From CALOBA01 sp942491465 (GTDB taxonomy: Bacteria > Pseudomonadota > Gammaproteobacteria > Chromatiales > Chromatiaceae): a stretch of 18,962 bases of DNA. The translations under genes and the position numbers were made by a program. The DNA lies in the NCBI GenBank assembly GCA_942491465.1, contig CALOBA010000004.1, forward strand, positions 1 through 18,962, in the 5' to 3' direction. Below, in pieces: positions 1 to 8,544 of this stretch (the first letter of the stretch is position 1; the number at the start of each line of letters is the position of its first letter). Under the pieces are notes generated by a model. It saw only the letters and a list, made by a program, of their open reading frames with translations, made no database searches and was not told where the DNA came from.

Positions 1-1104
1 GGCGCGATTGGCCTCAGGGGCGGCACGACGTCGCCGTTCTGCGCGCGGTTGCGCAGTGCGTGGTCGGCCAGGACCAGGGCCAGCATGGCCTCGGCGATGG
101 GGGTGGCGCGGATGCCGACGCAGGGGTCGTGGCGGCCTTTGGTGACGATCTCGACCGGGTTGGCGTCGAGGTCGATGGTGCGTCCGGGTAGGCGGATGCT
201 GGAGGTGGGCTTGAGGGCCAGGCGGGCGACGATGGTCTGGCCGGTGGAGATGCCGCCTAAGATGCCGCCGGCGTGGTTGCTGAGGAAGCCCTGCGGGGTC
301 ATCTCGTCGCGGTGCTCGGTGCCCTTTTGCTCGACGCTGGCGAAGCCGGCGCCGATCTCGACGCCCTTGACGGCGTTGATGCTCATGAGCGCGTGGGCGA
401 TGTCGGCGTCGAGGCGGTCGAAGACGGGCTCGCTCAAGCCGGGGGGGATGCCCGCGGCGACGACGGAGACCTCGGCGCCGATGGAGTTGCCATCCTTACG
501 CAGATCATCCATGTAGGTCTCCAGTGCCGCCAGGGCGGCCGGGTCGCCGCAGAAGAACGGGTTTTGGTCCACCTGGGCCCAGTCGAAGCCGGGCTGGTCC
601 GGGGTCGGCAGGCGGATCGGGCCGAGCCGGGACAGAAAAACCGGTGACCCGCGCCTGCCAGAGCGCCGCGAGCACGGCCTTGGCGATGCCGCCGGCGGCG
701 ACGCGGATGGCGGTCTCCCGCGCCGAGGAGCGACCGCCGCCGCGGTAGTCGCGCAGGCCGTACTTCATGGTGTAGCTGTAGTCGGCGTGGCCGGGGCGGA
801 AACGCCGGGCGATCTCGCCGTAGTCCTTGGAGCGCTGGTCCTCGTTCTCGATTAGGAGTCCAATCGGGCTGCCGGTGGTGCGGCCCTCGAAGACGCCGGA
901 GAGGATGCGCACGCGGTCTGATTCGCGCCGCTGGGTGGTGTGCCGCGAGGTGCCGGGCTTGCGCCGGTCGAGGTCGTGCTGCAGGTCGGCCTCGCTCAGG
1001 GGCAGGCCGGGGGGGCAGCCGTCGACGATGCCGCCGAGGGCGGGTCCGTGGCTTTCACCGAAGGTGGTGACGACGAAGTTGCGGCCGAAGCTGTTACCGG
1101 ACAT
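1..1104 (-). CDS. aroC: Chorismate synthase AroC, frameshifted, 3' end outside the window
   Basis: Chorismate synthase converts 5-enolpyruvylshikimate-3-phosphate to chorismate, the last step of the cytoplasmic shikimate pathway, using reduced FMN. The N-terminal part (1104 down to about 641) shows the family signatures TTFGESHGPALGGIVDGCPP, the RRKPGTSR segment, FRPGHADYSY and YRGGGRSSARET. Homology then continues in another frame, LSRLGPIRLP and DQNPFFCGDP, through GIPPGLSEPVFDRLDADIAH, to the left edge with no stop. One extra base in the five-A run at 636-640 (plus strand) explains the switch. The two parts cover about 367 residues, close to the usual 360-365, so only a few codons lie beyond position 1. 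The first frame alone would give a 199-residue product with a nonsense tail. Because aroC is normally needed for aromatic amino acid synthesis, a homopolymer sequencing error is more likely than true inactivation; this is inference. Confidence 0.88.
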
Positions 1105-1206
1105 TGACGCTTACTCTCGCGCTGAAAGGCGCGCAAACACAAGTGGATCGAAGTCGTTGCCCCTTTCGGTGTCGGCGCTCGTTGGTGGGACTTGGGGGCC
1201 GCGAAA

Positions 1207-2628
1207 TCAGTAGGCCGGCGGCGCCACCATATCCGCGTTGGTCAGCCAGGCGTTGCCCTTGGCCAGGACGTCGCGGGTCAGGGTGCTGGTGGCTTGGTGC
1301 AGCAGGACGCCGTTGATGATGTAGTTGTAACGGGAGGCCAGGTAGTCGAACTCGGCCTGGAACAGGCTGCGCTGGGCGTTGAGCACGTCGACCTGGGTAC
1401 GGGTACCGACCTCGAGGCCGGCCTGGGTCGACTCCAGGGAACTGCGCGCGGAGACGATGGCCGCTTGCCGCGCCTGCACGTCGCTGATGCTGGAAAGGAT
1501 GCCGCGGAAGGCATCCTTGACCTGCTGGATCACGGCCCGGCGTGTCTGGTCGAGGCGATCCTGGGCGGCGCGGAAGTTGTGGCCGGCCTGGCGGGTGCTT
1601 GATGCGACGGCACCGCCCTGGTAGATGGGCACGTTGACGGTCAGGCCGACGAAGGCGCTGTCGGTATCGGTGCGGATATCGGCTCCGGAGCGGCCCATGT
1701 CGTAGCCGGCGTTGAGGTCCAGGGTCGGGTAGTAGCCGGAACGGGCCACCTCGATGTTTTTGCGCGCGACCTCGGCGGCCTCCTTGTCGGCGATGATGCT
1801 GTAGTTGTTGGCGAGCGCGGTGGCGACCCACTGATCCATGTCGTTGGGTTGCGGCGGGGCCAGCGGCAGGCGGTCACCCAATCGGGCGAGGGGGACACGG
1901 ACGGGGCCGATGATCTTGCGCAGCGCCTCCCAGGTGTTGCCGAGCTCGTTCTTTGCGCCGATCAGGTTGGCGCGTGAGCGGTCGTAGGCGGCCTGGCTCT
2001 CGTTGACGTCGGTGATGGCGACCAGACCGACGTCGAAGCGTTGCTGGGATTGCTCCAGCTGGCGCTCGTCTGCCGCGACCAGGGCCTCCTGCACACGCAC
2101 GCTATCCGACGCCTCGAGCACGTTGAAGTAAGCCTGGGTGACGTCGACCATCAGCGCGATCTGGGCATCGCGGTACTGGGCCTCGGCCTGGGCGATGGTG
2201 TTGTCGGTCTGGCTGAGACCGATCCAGTTGGCGCGGTTGTAAACCGATTGCGACAGCACCGCCGTGGCGCCGCTGGTCTGATAGGTGTCGTTGCGGTTGA
2301 AGCGGCCCTGCGTGCTCTGGCCCCAGGACTTGACGTTCTGATACTGGGCGTCGCCGCTAAGGCTGAAATCCGGCAGCAGCAGCGCCCGCGCCTGCGGCTT
2401 CTCCTCGCGGGTGGCGTAGAGGGTCTGCTCGGCCTCGCGCAGGGTCGGGTCGCTGTTCACGGCCAAGTCGTAGATCTGCAACAGGTCTTCGGCCGCGGTC
2501 GGACCCGAGAGGGCAAGCAGGGCCGTGACCAGCAGCGGTGCGAGAGACGGCCTGCGGCTGGTCTTTGCCCCGGTCGACCGTGCGATCTGGGCGGATAACG
2601 GGCGGTTTGAGCTGAACATCATGGACAT
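1207..2628 (-). CDS. tolC: TolC-family outer membrane efflux channel
   Basis: The 473-residue product is a TolC-type outer membrane protein: a trimeric beta-barrel with a long periplasmic alpha-helical tunnel that completes type I secretion and RND efflux systems. A signal peptide is visible: basic residues around 20-27, a hydrophobic stretch at about 28-45 and a likely cleavage after TAA at about 46. The mature part has the two tandem outer-membrane-efflux repeats rich in Ala, Gln and Glu, with the characteristic VTQAYFNVLE and LNVPIYQGG-type segments (here VNVPIYQGGAVASS at about 370). The length fits the family. I chose the ATG at 2628, which puts the signal peptide close to the N-terminus; an ATG two codons downstream is equally possible, since no clear Shine-Dalgarno sequence is present. 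No inner-membrane pump or adaptor gene lies next to it. Aside from position there is no link to aroC (about 100 bp away) or hisG. Confidence 0.9.
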   Translation of the reverse strand: MSMMFSSNRPLSAQIARSTGAKTSRRPSLAPLLVTALLALSGPTAAEDLLQIYDLAVNSDPTLREAEQTLYATREEKPQARALLLPDFSLSGDAQYQNVKSWGQSTQGRFNRNDTYQTSGATAVLSQSVYNRANWIGLSQTDNTIAQAEAQYRDAQIALMVDVTQAYFNVLEASDSVRVQEALVAADERQLEQSQQRFDVGLVAITDVNESQAAYDRSRANLIGAKNELGNTWEALRKIIGPVRVPLARLGDRLPLAPPQPNDMDQWVATALANNYSIIADKEAAEVARKNIEVARSGYYPTLDLNAGYDMGRSGADIRTDTDSAFVGLTVNVPIYQGGAVASSTRQAGHNFRAAQDRLDQTRRAVIQQVKDAFRGILSSISDVQARQAAIVSARSSLESTQAGLEVGTRTQVDVLNAQRSLFQAEFDYLASRYNYIINGVLLHQATSTLTRDVLAKGNAWLTNADMVAPPAY

Positions 2629-2773
2629 GTTGTCTGAATGAGGGCGGGCGCGGCGACGGCGGGTTCGACCGTGAGCGGAGAATCGTCGGTGCTGATCGCC
2701 CGAGTATAGGCGACGTTGCTGTGCTGCCACAATGGCTTGGCGCCATCGACAGGCCGGGTAGGGTGGTCATTTG

Positions 2774-2929
2774 GGCGATTGCCGGAAACTTTCATACCAG
2801 ATGACGCAGGATTGACGTTCGCCTTCAAGGAGGGCTGGCGAGAGCATAGCTCGCTATGTGACCGCCAGCCCGACGCCGAAGGCGGGCGTCAAGACAAGTC
2901 AGATGGTATGAAAGTTGACAGAAATCGCC
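2774..2929. repeat. 156-bp near-palindromic element (MITE- or REP-like)
   Basis: The two halves are imperfect reverse complements over the whole length. The outer arms share GGCGATT, six unmatched bases, then AACTTTCATACCA (2774-2780 and 2787-2799 on the left; 2904-2916 and 2923-2929 on the right). Further in, both arms carry TTGACG, GCCTTC and GGGCTGGCG, and the centre is CATAGC/GCTATG at about 2845-2856. No open frame or transposase is present. It fills most of the 342-bp gap between tolC (start at 2628) and hisG (stop at 2971), so hisG transcripts would read straight into it. It could be a non-autonomous mobile element, a REP-type repeat pair, or serve as a bidirectional transcript end. 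Only one copy is in this window, so mobility is inference. Confidence 0.7.
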
Positions 2930-2970
2930 TTAGGGCCGCAGGGGTCGGCGCCTGCCGCAAGCCGGGGCGC

Positions 2971-3843
2971 TCAGACCATCTTACGCAGTTCGTATTCCAG
3001 GATGCCCTCGGCACCGGCGGCGCGCAGCCGGGGGATCAGGTCACGCACGCTGTCGGCATCGACAATGCTCTCCACGGCCAGCCATTTGCGGTCGTAGAGA
3101 TGGCTGACGGTGGGCGCATGCAGCCCGGGTAGCAGGGCGACGACGGCGTCCAGATTGTCGGTGGCAACGTTGCACTTGAGCGCGACCTTGTGCCGTGCCG
3201 TCAGCGCCGCCTGCAACATCAGCGCGATCTGCTCGATGCGCGCGCGCCGGTCAGGGTCCTGCATGGCCTCGGGGTTGGCGATCAGCCGGGTATCGGTGAT
3301 CAGCAGGTCCTCGACGATGCGCAGGCCGTGGGCGCGGATGGTGCTGCCGGTCTCGGTGATCTCGACCACGGCATCCACCAGCCCCTCGACGCACTTGGCC
3401 TCGGTCGCGCCCCAGGAGAACTCCACCTCGGCGGCGATGCCGCGCTCGGCAAGGTAGCGGCGGGTGAAGCCGGTCAGCTCGGTGGCGATGCGCTTGCCGG
3501 CCAGGTCCTGCACCGATTGGATCGGCGAGTCCTCGGGCACCACCAGCACCCAGCGGCTGGGCCGGTTGGAGGCCTTGGAGTAGGTCAGGGTGCAGATCTG
3601 CTCCACCCGGGCGTCGGTCTCAAGGATCCAGTCCAGCCCGGTCAGGCCGAGGTCCAGGGTGCCGTTTTCCACATAGCGGGCCATCTCTTGGGCGCGGACC
3701 AGGGCGCAGCGGATGTCCGGGTCGTCGATGTCGGGATAGTAGTTGCGCGAGCGCGGGCTGATCCGCCAGCCGGCCTGGGCGAAGAGGTCGATGGTGGCGC
3801 TTTCCAGGCTCCCCTTGGGGATGCCGAGCTTGAGTAGGGGCAT
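2971..3843 (-). CDS. hisG: ATP phosphoribosyltransferase, long form
   Basis: HisG condenses ATP and PRPP to phosphoribosyl-ATP, the first and feedback-controlled step of histidine synthesis, in the cytoplasm. The 290-residue protein begins with LKLGIPKGSLE, typical of the family, followed by DIRCALVRAQEMARYVENG, LGLTGLDWILE and the PRPP-site region VVEITETGSTIRAHGLRI at about residues 158-175. Residues from about 215 to the end form an extra ACT-like regulatory domain (HKVALKCNVATDNLDAVVALL onward). This marks the long, homohexameric HisG that does not need HisZ, rather than the roughly 210-residue short form. No other his gene is adjacent, so it stands outside a histidine operon. The start at 3843 gives the expected N-terminus; the ribosome binding site is weak. 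Confidence 0.93.
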   Translation of the reverse strand: MPLLKLGIPKGSLESATIDLFAQAGWRISPRSRNYYPDIDDPDIRCALVRAQEMARYVENGTLDLGLTGLDWILETDARVEQICTLTYSKASNRPSRWVLVVPEDSPIQSVQDLAGKRIATELTGFTRRYLAERGIAAEVEFSWGATEAKCVEGLVDAVVEITETGSTIRAHGLRIVEDLLITDTRLIANPEAMQDPDRRARIEQIALMLQAALTARHKVALKCNVATDNLDAVVALLPGLHAPTVSHLYDRKWLAVESIVDADSVRDLIPRLRAAGAEGILEYELRKMV

Positions 3844-3938
3844 AGTGGGTAGGTCCAGCAGAGAATGATCGGTTCGACGATGCTGTCGATACCGATACCG
3901 AATCAGCCGCCGATCCGGGCAGAGGTCGCGGCGCCGGT

Positions 3939-5459
3939 TTAGGGTTCGATCGCCTCGTCGGTAAACAGCTCGTTCATCCGCTCGAGCTCGTCGGTGCGCA
4001 CCAGCGTCGGCTGTCCCGCAATGATACCGGAGACGTTGCGGAACGGCCGGCCCAGATGCAGTCCATCGCTGCCGATGGTGATCTCGCGGATGGTCTTGTC
4101 GTGGTCGGTGCCGCGCATCTTGAGCACGCTCAGCGCGCGGCGCATCTCGCCGTAGACCTCCACATAGTTCAGCAGCAGCACGCCGTCGGTGATGGAGGAC
4201 AGATGGCCTGCGGCGGAGGCAAGTGCGGGCCCGACGCCGGCGGTGGTGGCGGTAAACAGTGACGTGACCCGTTGCTCACGCACCAGCTCGGCCAGCCGGA
4301 GCACGAAATCACGCTGGCCGGCCTGGTGCTGCGTCCGCTCCAGTGCGCTGAGGCTGTCGAGGGCGAGTCGATCGGGGCGATAGGATGCGATCAGCTCGGT
4401 CAGCGTCTGCATCTGATCGTCCAGGGAGTCGTTCTCCGGGGAGATCAGCAGGATGCGCAGGCGATCTTCGCGCTGAAGCCGCTGGTAGTCGATGCCCCAG
4501 CTGCGGGCATTGCGCAGCAGCTGATCGCGCTTCTCTTCCAACGCCACCAGGATGCCGCGCTCATGGGGCCCGACGCCGCCCAGGAACTGGGTCGCGATCA
4601 GGGTCTTGCCGGTGCCGGTGGCGCCGGAGACCAGGGTCAACGAGCCGCGGAACAGCCCGCCGCCGCACATGGCGTCCAGGCTCGGCACACCGAGGGAGAC
4701 CCGCTCATCGATGGGCGGGCGCTGGGCGGGGGGCTCCGGCAGCAGCGGCAGGACGATCCCGCGCCCGGGCACGATGGTGAAGACGGACTCGCCCTTTTTG
4801 TGCTCGGCACCGCGGTACTTCAGCACCTGGATGGTGCGTCGGACGGTGCCCTCCTGCAGCAGATGGCGCAGGACGATCACGGAGTCGAAGACGAACTCCT
4901 CGATGCCGTGGCGGGCGATGCGCCCGTATTCCTCGGTGCGCTCGACGGTGATCAGCGTGGTGACGCCGATCTCGCGGCAGCGCAGGATGAGCTTGCTGAG
5001 CTCGTTGCGCATCAGGGTCGGGTTGGGCAGGCGCGCCAGCAGGGCGCCCACGGAGTCGAGGACCAGGCGGCGCGCCCCGATGGTCTCGACCGTGCGGCGG
5101 ATGCGCAGCGACAGCGCCGAGAGGTCGTAGTTGCCGACGGCGGCGGCGTCCTCGACGAGCTGCGGCGAGGCATCCACAAAGGCGAGCTGACCGCTCCGTT
5201 CCCAGCCCGCCGCATCCCAGCCGAAACCGGCCACATGGCGCAGGATCGCGGCCGGGGTCTCCTCGAAGGTCACAAACACGCCCGGCTCACCGAAGTCCTC
5301 GATGCCGCGGGCCAGAAACTGATTGACCAGCACGGTCTTGCCGCTGCCGGCGCTGCCGGCGACGAGTGTCGCTTGGCCCGCGGGCAGGCCGCCCAGGGTG
5401 AGGTCGTCGACTCCGGGTATACCGGTGGGGTGCTTTTGCGCAGGGCTTGAGGTGATCAT
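3939..5459 (-). CDS. kaiC: KaiC-family double-domain ATPase/autokinase
   Basis: The 506-residue protein has two RecA-like KaiC domains. The first (about 10-240) has Walker A GSAGSGKT at 35-42 and the catalytic Glu pair in VTFEE at 66-67. The second (about 250-490) has Walker A GATGTGKT at 279-286, the Glu pair in ALEE at 308-309, and the region of the cyanobacterial phosphosites as HLSSITD, giving Ser421-Ser422 where the clock KaiC has Ser-Thr. The conserved KMRGTDHDKTIREI segment follows at about 447. Both active sites look intact, so ATPase and autokinase activity is likely. Length fits KaiC (about 519 in Synechococcus). No kaiA or kaiB is in the window, so a clock role is not shown; many proteobacterial KaiC proteins have unknown or stress-related roles. 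The open frame runs further upstream, but that part is antisense to nadM; I start at the ATG at 5459, although its Shine-Dalgarno sequence is poor. Confidence 0.9.
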   Translation of the reverse strand: MITSSPAQKHPTGIPGVDDLTLGGLPAGQATLVAGSAGSGKTVLVNQFLARGIEDFGEPGVFVTFEETPAAILRHVAGFGWDAAGWERSGQLAFVDASPQLVEDAAAVGNYDLSALSLRIRRTVETIGARRLVLDSVGALLARLPNPTLMRNELSKLILRCREIGVTTLITVERTEEYGRIARHGIEEFVFDSVIVLRHLLQEGTVRRTIQVLKYRGAEHKKGESVFTIVPGRGIVLPLLPEPPAQRPPIDERVSLGVPSLDAMCGGGLFRGSLTLVSGATGTGKTLIATQFLGGVGPHERGILVALEEKRDQLLRNARSWGIDYQRLQREDRLRILLISPENDSLDDQMQTLTELIASYRPDRLALDSLSALERTQHQAGQRDFVLRLAELVREQRVTSLFTATTAGVGPALASAAGHLSSITDGVLLLNYVEVYGEMRRALSVLKMRGTDHDKTIREITIGSDGLHLGRPFRNVSGIIAGQPTLVRTDELERMNELFTDEAIEP

Positions 5460-5605
5460 GGTGGGGCGAATCGATGGCTGGTTGACGGCGGTACAACCTG
5501 AAAATCCCGGCGCGCTGCATGCGCGTCCGCTGCTGACCGCCCCATGTTCGTTGATAATGCCTCTGCTGGGCAAGGGGATCGGTCTATCGTGCCGCTTGGT
5601 TAGTG

Positions 5606-5633
5606 TTGACAAGACACCAACAGCGGCTAAACT
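5606..5633 (+). promoter_or_regulatory. Candidate sigma70-type promoter of nadM
   Basis: A perfect TTGACA (5606-5611) is followed after 16 bp by TAAACT (5628-5633), a 4/6 match to the -10 consensus. It lies in the 243-bp gap between the divergent kaiC and nadM starts, about 70 bp before the nadM ATG at 5703, which leaves a plausible leader with the GGGGGA ribosome site just before the start. This rests on motif match alone. Confidence 0.4.
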
Positions 5634-5702
5634 CCAGCATTGAGGTTCACCGCCACGGGCGCCGATAGACGGCGCCGCCGGCACTCTCACTGGGGGATTC
5701 CC

Positions 5703-6752
5703 ATGAGCCAATTCGACCTCGCGGTCTACATCGGCCGCTTTCAACCCTTTCACGACGGGCACCTCGCCTGCGTCCGTCAAGCCCTGACCACCGCGGATCG
5801 CTTGGTGGTGCTGGTGGGCTCCATCAATCGGCCACGCAACATCCGCGACCCGTTCGGCTACGCCGAGCGCCGTGAGATGATCGAGGCGGCCGTCCCCGAG
5901 CCGCTGCGCCAGCGCATCGTGGTCACCGGTGTCGCCGACCGACTCTACGACCTGCCGGCCTGGGTTGCGGCGGTCCAGCAGGCAGTGGCCGAGATTGCCA
6001 CGGCCAGCGTCGGCGAGGGGGCGCGCATCGCGCTGATCGGCCATCGCAAGGACCACAGCTCGGAGTATCTGGACCTGTTCCCGCAGTGGCCGCTGCGGCC
6101 CGTGGAGCCCGTCGACATCCTCAGCGCCACGCTGATCCGTGACGCCTTGCTCGGCGGCCCCGAGGATGCGCTGGACGCGGCCATCGATGCGGCGCCCGTG
6201 CCCGCCGGCGTCGCCGCCTATCTGCGTGCCTGGATTGGTACCGAGGTGGGCGCCTGGGCCGATCTGCGCGCCGAGTGGGCGTTTATCCGCCGCTACCGCT
6301 CCCAATTCGACGGGCTCGCCTATCCGCCGATCTTCCAGACCGTCGATGCCGTGGTGCTGCAGGCCGGCCATATTCTGCTGGTGGAGCGAGGTGCGCAGCC
6401 GGGACGCGGCCTGCTGGCGCTGCCCGGCGGGTTTCTTGGCGCCGACGAGATCCTGGCTGATGCCGTCATTCGCGAGTTGCGCGAAGAGACCGGCATCAAG
6501 GTGCCCGAGGCCGTGCTGCGCGGCAGCATCCGCGCTCGCGAGCGCTACGACGACCCGCTGCGATCGCTGCGTGGGCGCACCATCACCGATGCCTACCTGT
6601 TCATGCTGCGCCCGGGGCCGTTGCCGCGGATCAAGGGCGGCAGCGATGCGCGCAGGGCGCACTGGGTCTCGCTGGCCGAGCTGCAATCACTGGAGCCACG
6701 GCTGTTCGAGGATCACTTTCACATCATCCAGGCATTGCTCGGCAAGGCCTGA
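5703..6752 (+). CDS. nadM: Bifunctional NMN adenylyltransferase / Nudix hydrolase
   Basis: The 349-residue protein fuses two enzymes. Residues 1-180 are a nucleotidyltransferase with GRFQPFHDGH at 11-20 (HxxH ATP-binding motif) and ILSATLIRDAL at 139-149, the ISTxxxR-type element; this domain joins NMN and ATP to give NAD. Residues about 205-345 are a Nudix domain with a complete Nudix box at 243-265: Gly243, Glu249, Arg257-Glu258, Glu261-Glu262 and Gly264. In the characterised Synechocystis and Francisella proteins of this architecture the second domain hydrolyses ADP-ribose. The start at 5703 is preceded by GGGGGA; the frame is open upstream, but those codons show no homology. The next gene, nadV on the same strand 234 bp on, supplies its substrate NMN, so the pair forms a complete nicotinamide salvage route. 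No frameshift or missing catalytic residue is seen. Confidence 0.93.
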   Translation: MSQFDLAVYIGRFQPFHDGHLACVRQALTTADRLVVLVGSINRPRNIRDPFGYAERREMIEAAVPEPLRQRIVVTGVADRLYDLPAWVAAVQQAVAEIATASVGEGARIALIGHRKDHSSEYLDLFPQWPLRPVEPVDILSATLIRDALLGGPEDALDAAIDAAPVPAGVAAYLRAWIGTEVGAWADLRAEWAFIRRYRSQFDGLAYPPIFQTVDAVVLQAGHILLVERGAQPGRGLLALPGGFLGADEILADAVIRELREETGIKVPEAVLRGSIRARERYDDPLRSLRGRTITDAYLFMLRPGPLPRIKGGSDARRAHWVSLAELQSLEPRLFEDHFHIIQALLGKA

Positions 6753-6986
6753 CGTGTCTTGCCGGCGTGTCCGTTCTTCACCGCAAAGATATAAAGGGTA
6801 TTGGAACAGGATGTGCATGACATCCAGGCACCCGCCGCGCGCCGGGATACCGGGGCGTTTTCGGCGGCAGCCTGCGTCGGGTCGGAATGATCCTCCGATG
6901 CCCTTCGCGCCAGCGGTCATGTTCCGCCAGCCGCCAGGCAAGACCAGACAACAGGCCGGGGAGCCCGGCAGCAACGGGAGAGACCC

Positions 6987-8429
6987 ATGCATACCTTCGA
7001 TGGCATCCGCAACAACTTCATCCTGAACACCGACTCCTATAAGGAGTCGCACCACCTGCAATTCCCGCCGGGCACCGAGGCCATCCAGGCCTACGTCGAG
7101 TCCCGCGGCGGGCGTTTTTCCCAGACGCTCTTTTTCGGCCTGCAGATGTTCCTGCGCGAGTACATGACCCGGCCGATCACGCCGGCGATGATCGACGAGG
7201 CCGAGGCCTTCTACAGCGCCCACATGCCAGGCTCGGTCTTCAATCGGGCGGGCTGGGAGCACATCGTCGAGCGCCACGGGGGCCTGTTGCCGGTGCGCAT
7301 CCGTGCCGTGGCCGAGGGCGCCTTGGTGCCGGTGCGCAACGCGCTGGCGACCATCGAATCCACCGACCCGGCCGTGCCCTGGATCGGCCAGTACATCGAG
7401 ACCGCACTGCTGCGCGCCCTCTGGTACCCGACCACGGTCGCGACCCAGAGCTGGCACATCAAGCTGATGCTGCGCCGGGCGCTGGAGCGCACCGCCGAGT
7501 CGGCGGCGGGGGTGGCGTTCATGCTGCATGATTTCGGTGCCCGCGGCGTCAGCTCGCTGGAGTCCGCGGCCTTGGGCGGGGCGGCGCATCTGGTGGCGTT
7601 CCAGGGCTCGGATACGGTGCCCGGCGTGATCGCGGCCAATCGCTACTACGACGCCGCCATGGCCGCATTCTCGATCCCGGCCGCCGAGCACTCCACCATC
7701 ACCGCCTGGGGCGAGGCGTGCGAGATCGACGCCTATCGCAACATGCTGACCCGGTTTGCGCGTCCCGGCGGGCTGCTCGCCGTGGTGTCCGACTCCTATG
7801 ATCTGGCCCGCGCCATCGGCTACTGGGGCCGGGAACTGCGCGAGCAGGTCATCGCCTCCGGGGCCACCCTGGTCATCCGCCCGGACTCCGGCCACCCGCC
7901 GACGATCGTGCGCGAGACCCTGGAGCAGCTCGCCGAGCACTACGGCACCGACATCAACGCCAAGGGCTTCAAGGTGCTGCGCCATGTGCGCGTCATCCAG
8001 GGCGACGGCATCGACTACGACGCCATCGGCGAGATCCTGGCCGAGAGCGAGGCGGCGGGCTTCTCGGCGGAGAATCTGGCCTTCGGCGCCGGCGGCGCGC
8101 TGTTGCAGAAGCTGCATCGCGACACCCAGCGTTTCGCGCTCAAGGCCTGCGCCATCCGCCGCCACGGGCGCTGGCACGACGTGCAGAAGAACCCGCGCAC
8201 CGACCCCGGCAAGGCGTCCAAAGGCGGTCGCCAGCAGCTGCTGCATCGGTCGGACACCGGCGAATGGCGCACCCAGCGCGAGGACGCGCCGCTCCCGGAC
8301 GGCTGGCAATCGGCGCTGGAACTGGTCTACGAGGATGGGCGCATCTGTCGCGACGAGCCGCTGGACCTGATCCGCAAGCGGGCCGATGCCGCGCTGGAGC
8401 TGGAGCTGGCGCAGGCGACCGACGGATAG
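6987..8429 (+). CDS. nadV: Nicotinamide phosphoribosyltransferase (NAMPT)
   Basis: NadV joins nicotinamide and PRPP to give NMN, the committed step of non-deamidating NAD salvage. The 480-residue protein is the expected size and close to the animal NAMPT family. It shows NTDSYKESHHLQFPPG at 14-29, HDFGARGVSS at 181-190, GSDT at 208-211, PAAEHSTITAWGEA at 231-244 containing the presumed catalytic His235 (equivalent to human His247), VVSDSYD at 266-272 and the phosphoribosyl-binding IRPDSGHP at 297-304 (Arg298, Asp300). The C-terminal FGAGGALLQK segment is also typical. GGGAG lies a few bases before the ATG at 6987. With nadM immediately upstream on the same strand the two make NAD from nicotinamide in two steps. 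The 234-bp gap between them holds no gene; a TATAAA at 6790-6795 has no convincing -35, so whether nadV has its own promoter is open. Confidence 0.95.
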   Translation: MHTFDGIRNNFILNTDSYKESHHLQFPPGTEAIQAYVESRGGRFSQTLFFGLQMFLREYMTRPITPAMIDEAEAFYSAHMPGSVFNRAGWEHIVERHGGLLPVRIRAVAEGALVPVRNALATIESTDPAVPWIGQYIETALLRALWYPTTVATQSWHIKLMLRRALERTAESAAGVAFMLHDFGARGVSSLESAALGGAAHLVAFQGSDTVPGVIAANRYYDAAMAAFSIPAAEHSTITAWGEACEIDAYRNMLTRFARPGGLLAVVSDSYDLARAIGYWGRELREQVIASGATLVIRPDSGHPPTIVRETLEQLAEHYGTDINAKGFKVLRHVRVIQGDGIDYDAIGEILAESEAAGFSAENLAFGAGGALLQKLHRDTQRFALKACAIRRHGRWHDVQKNPRTDPGKASKGGRQQLLHRSDTGEWRTQREDAPLPDGWQSALELVYEDGRICRDEPLDLIRKRADAALELELAQATDG

Positions 8430-8544
8430 TCATGCCCCGGGCGAGAGAACGGCCGTAAGATCCTGCTGGAAGCCCGCTCGCTGGTCCTGCATCCGCAGGA
8501 TCGCATGGCGATTGACCGGTATTGAACAGGAGCGCACCGCAACC

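Noticed and set aside
505..1104. A separate 199-residue short chorismate synthase-like protein
   Set aside because: The last 40 or so residues are out-of-frame sequence; the true continuation is in the neighbouring frame, so this is one frameshifted aroC.
4272..5450. 392-codon plus-strand frame opposite kaiC
   Set aside because: Antisense to kaiC, with biased Gln/Ala/Gly/Asp composition and no motif.
5460..6686. 409-codon upstream extension of the kaiC frame
   Set aside because: It would run antisense across nadM and shows no KaiC similarity; the KaiC domain starts just after the ATG at 5459.
6687..8309. 540-codon open frame on the minus strand opposite nadV
   Set aside because: It is antisense to a clearly identified nadV; its product is a Gly/Ala/His/Arg-rich sequence without any family motif, as expected from GC-rich DNA.
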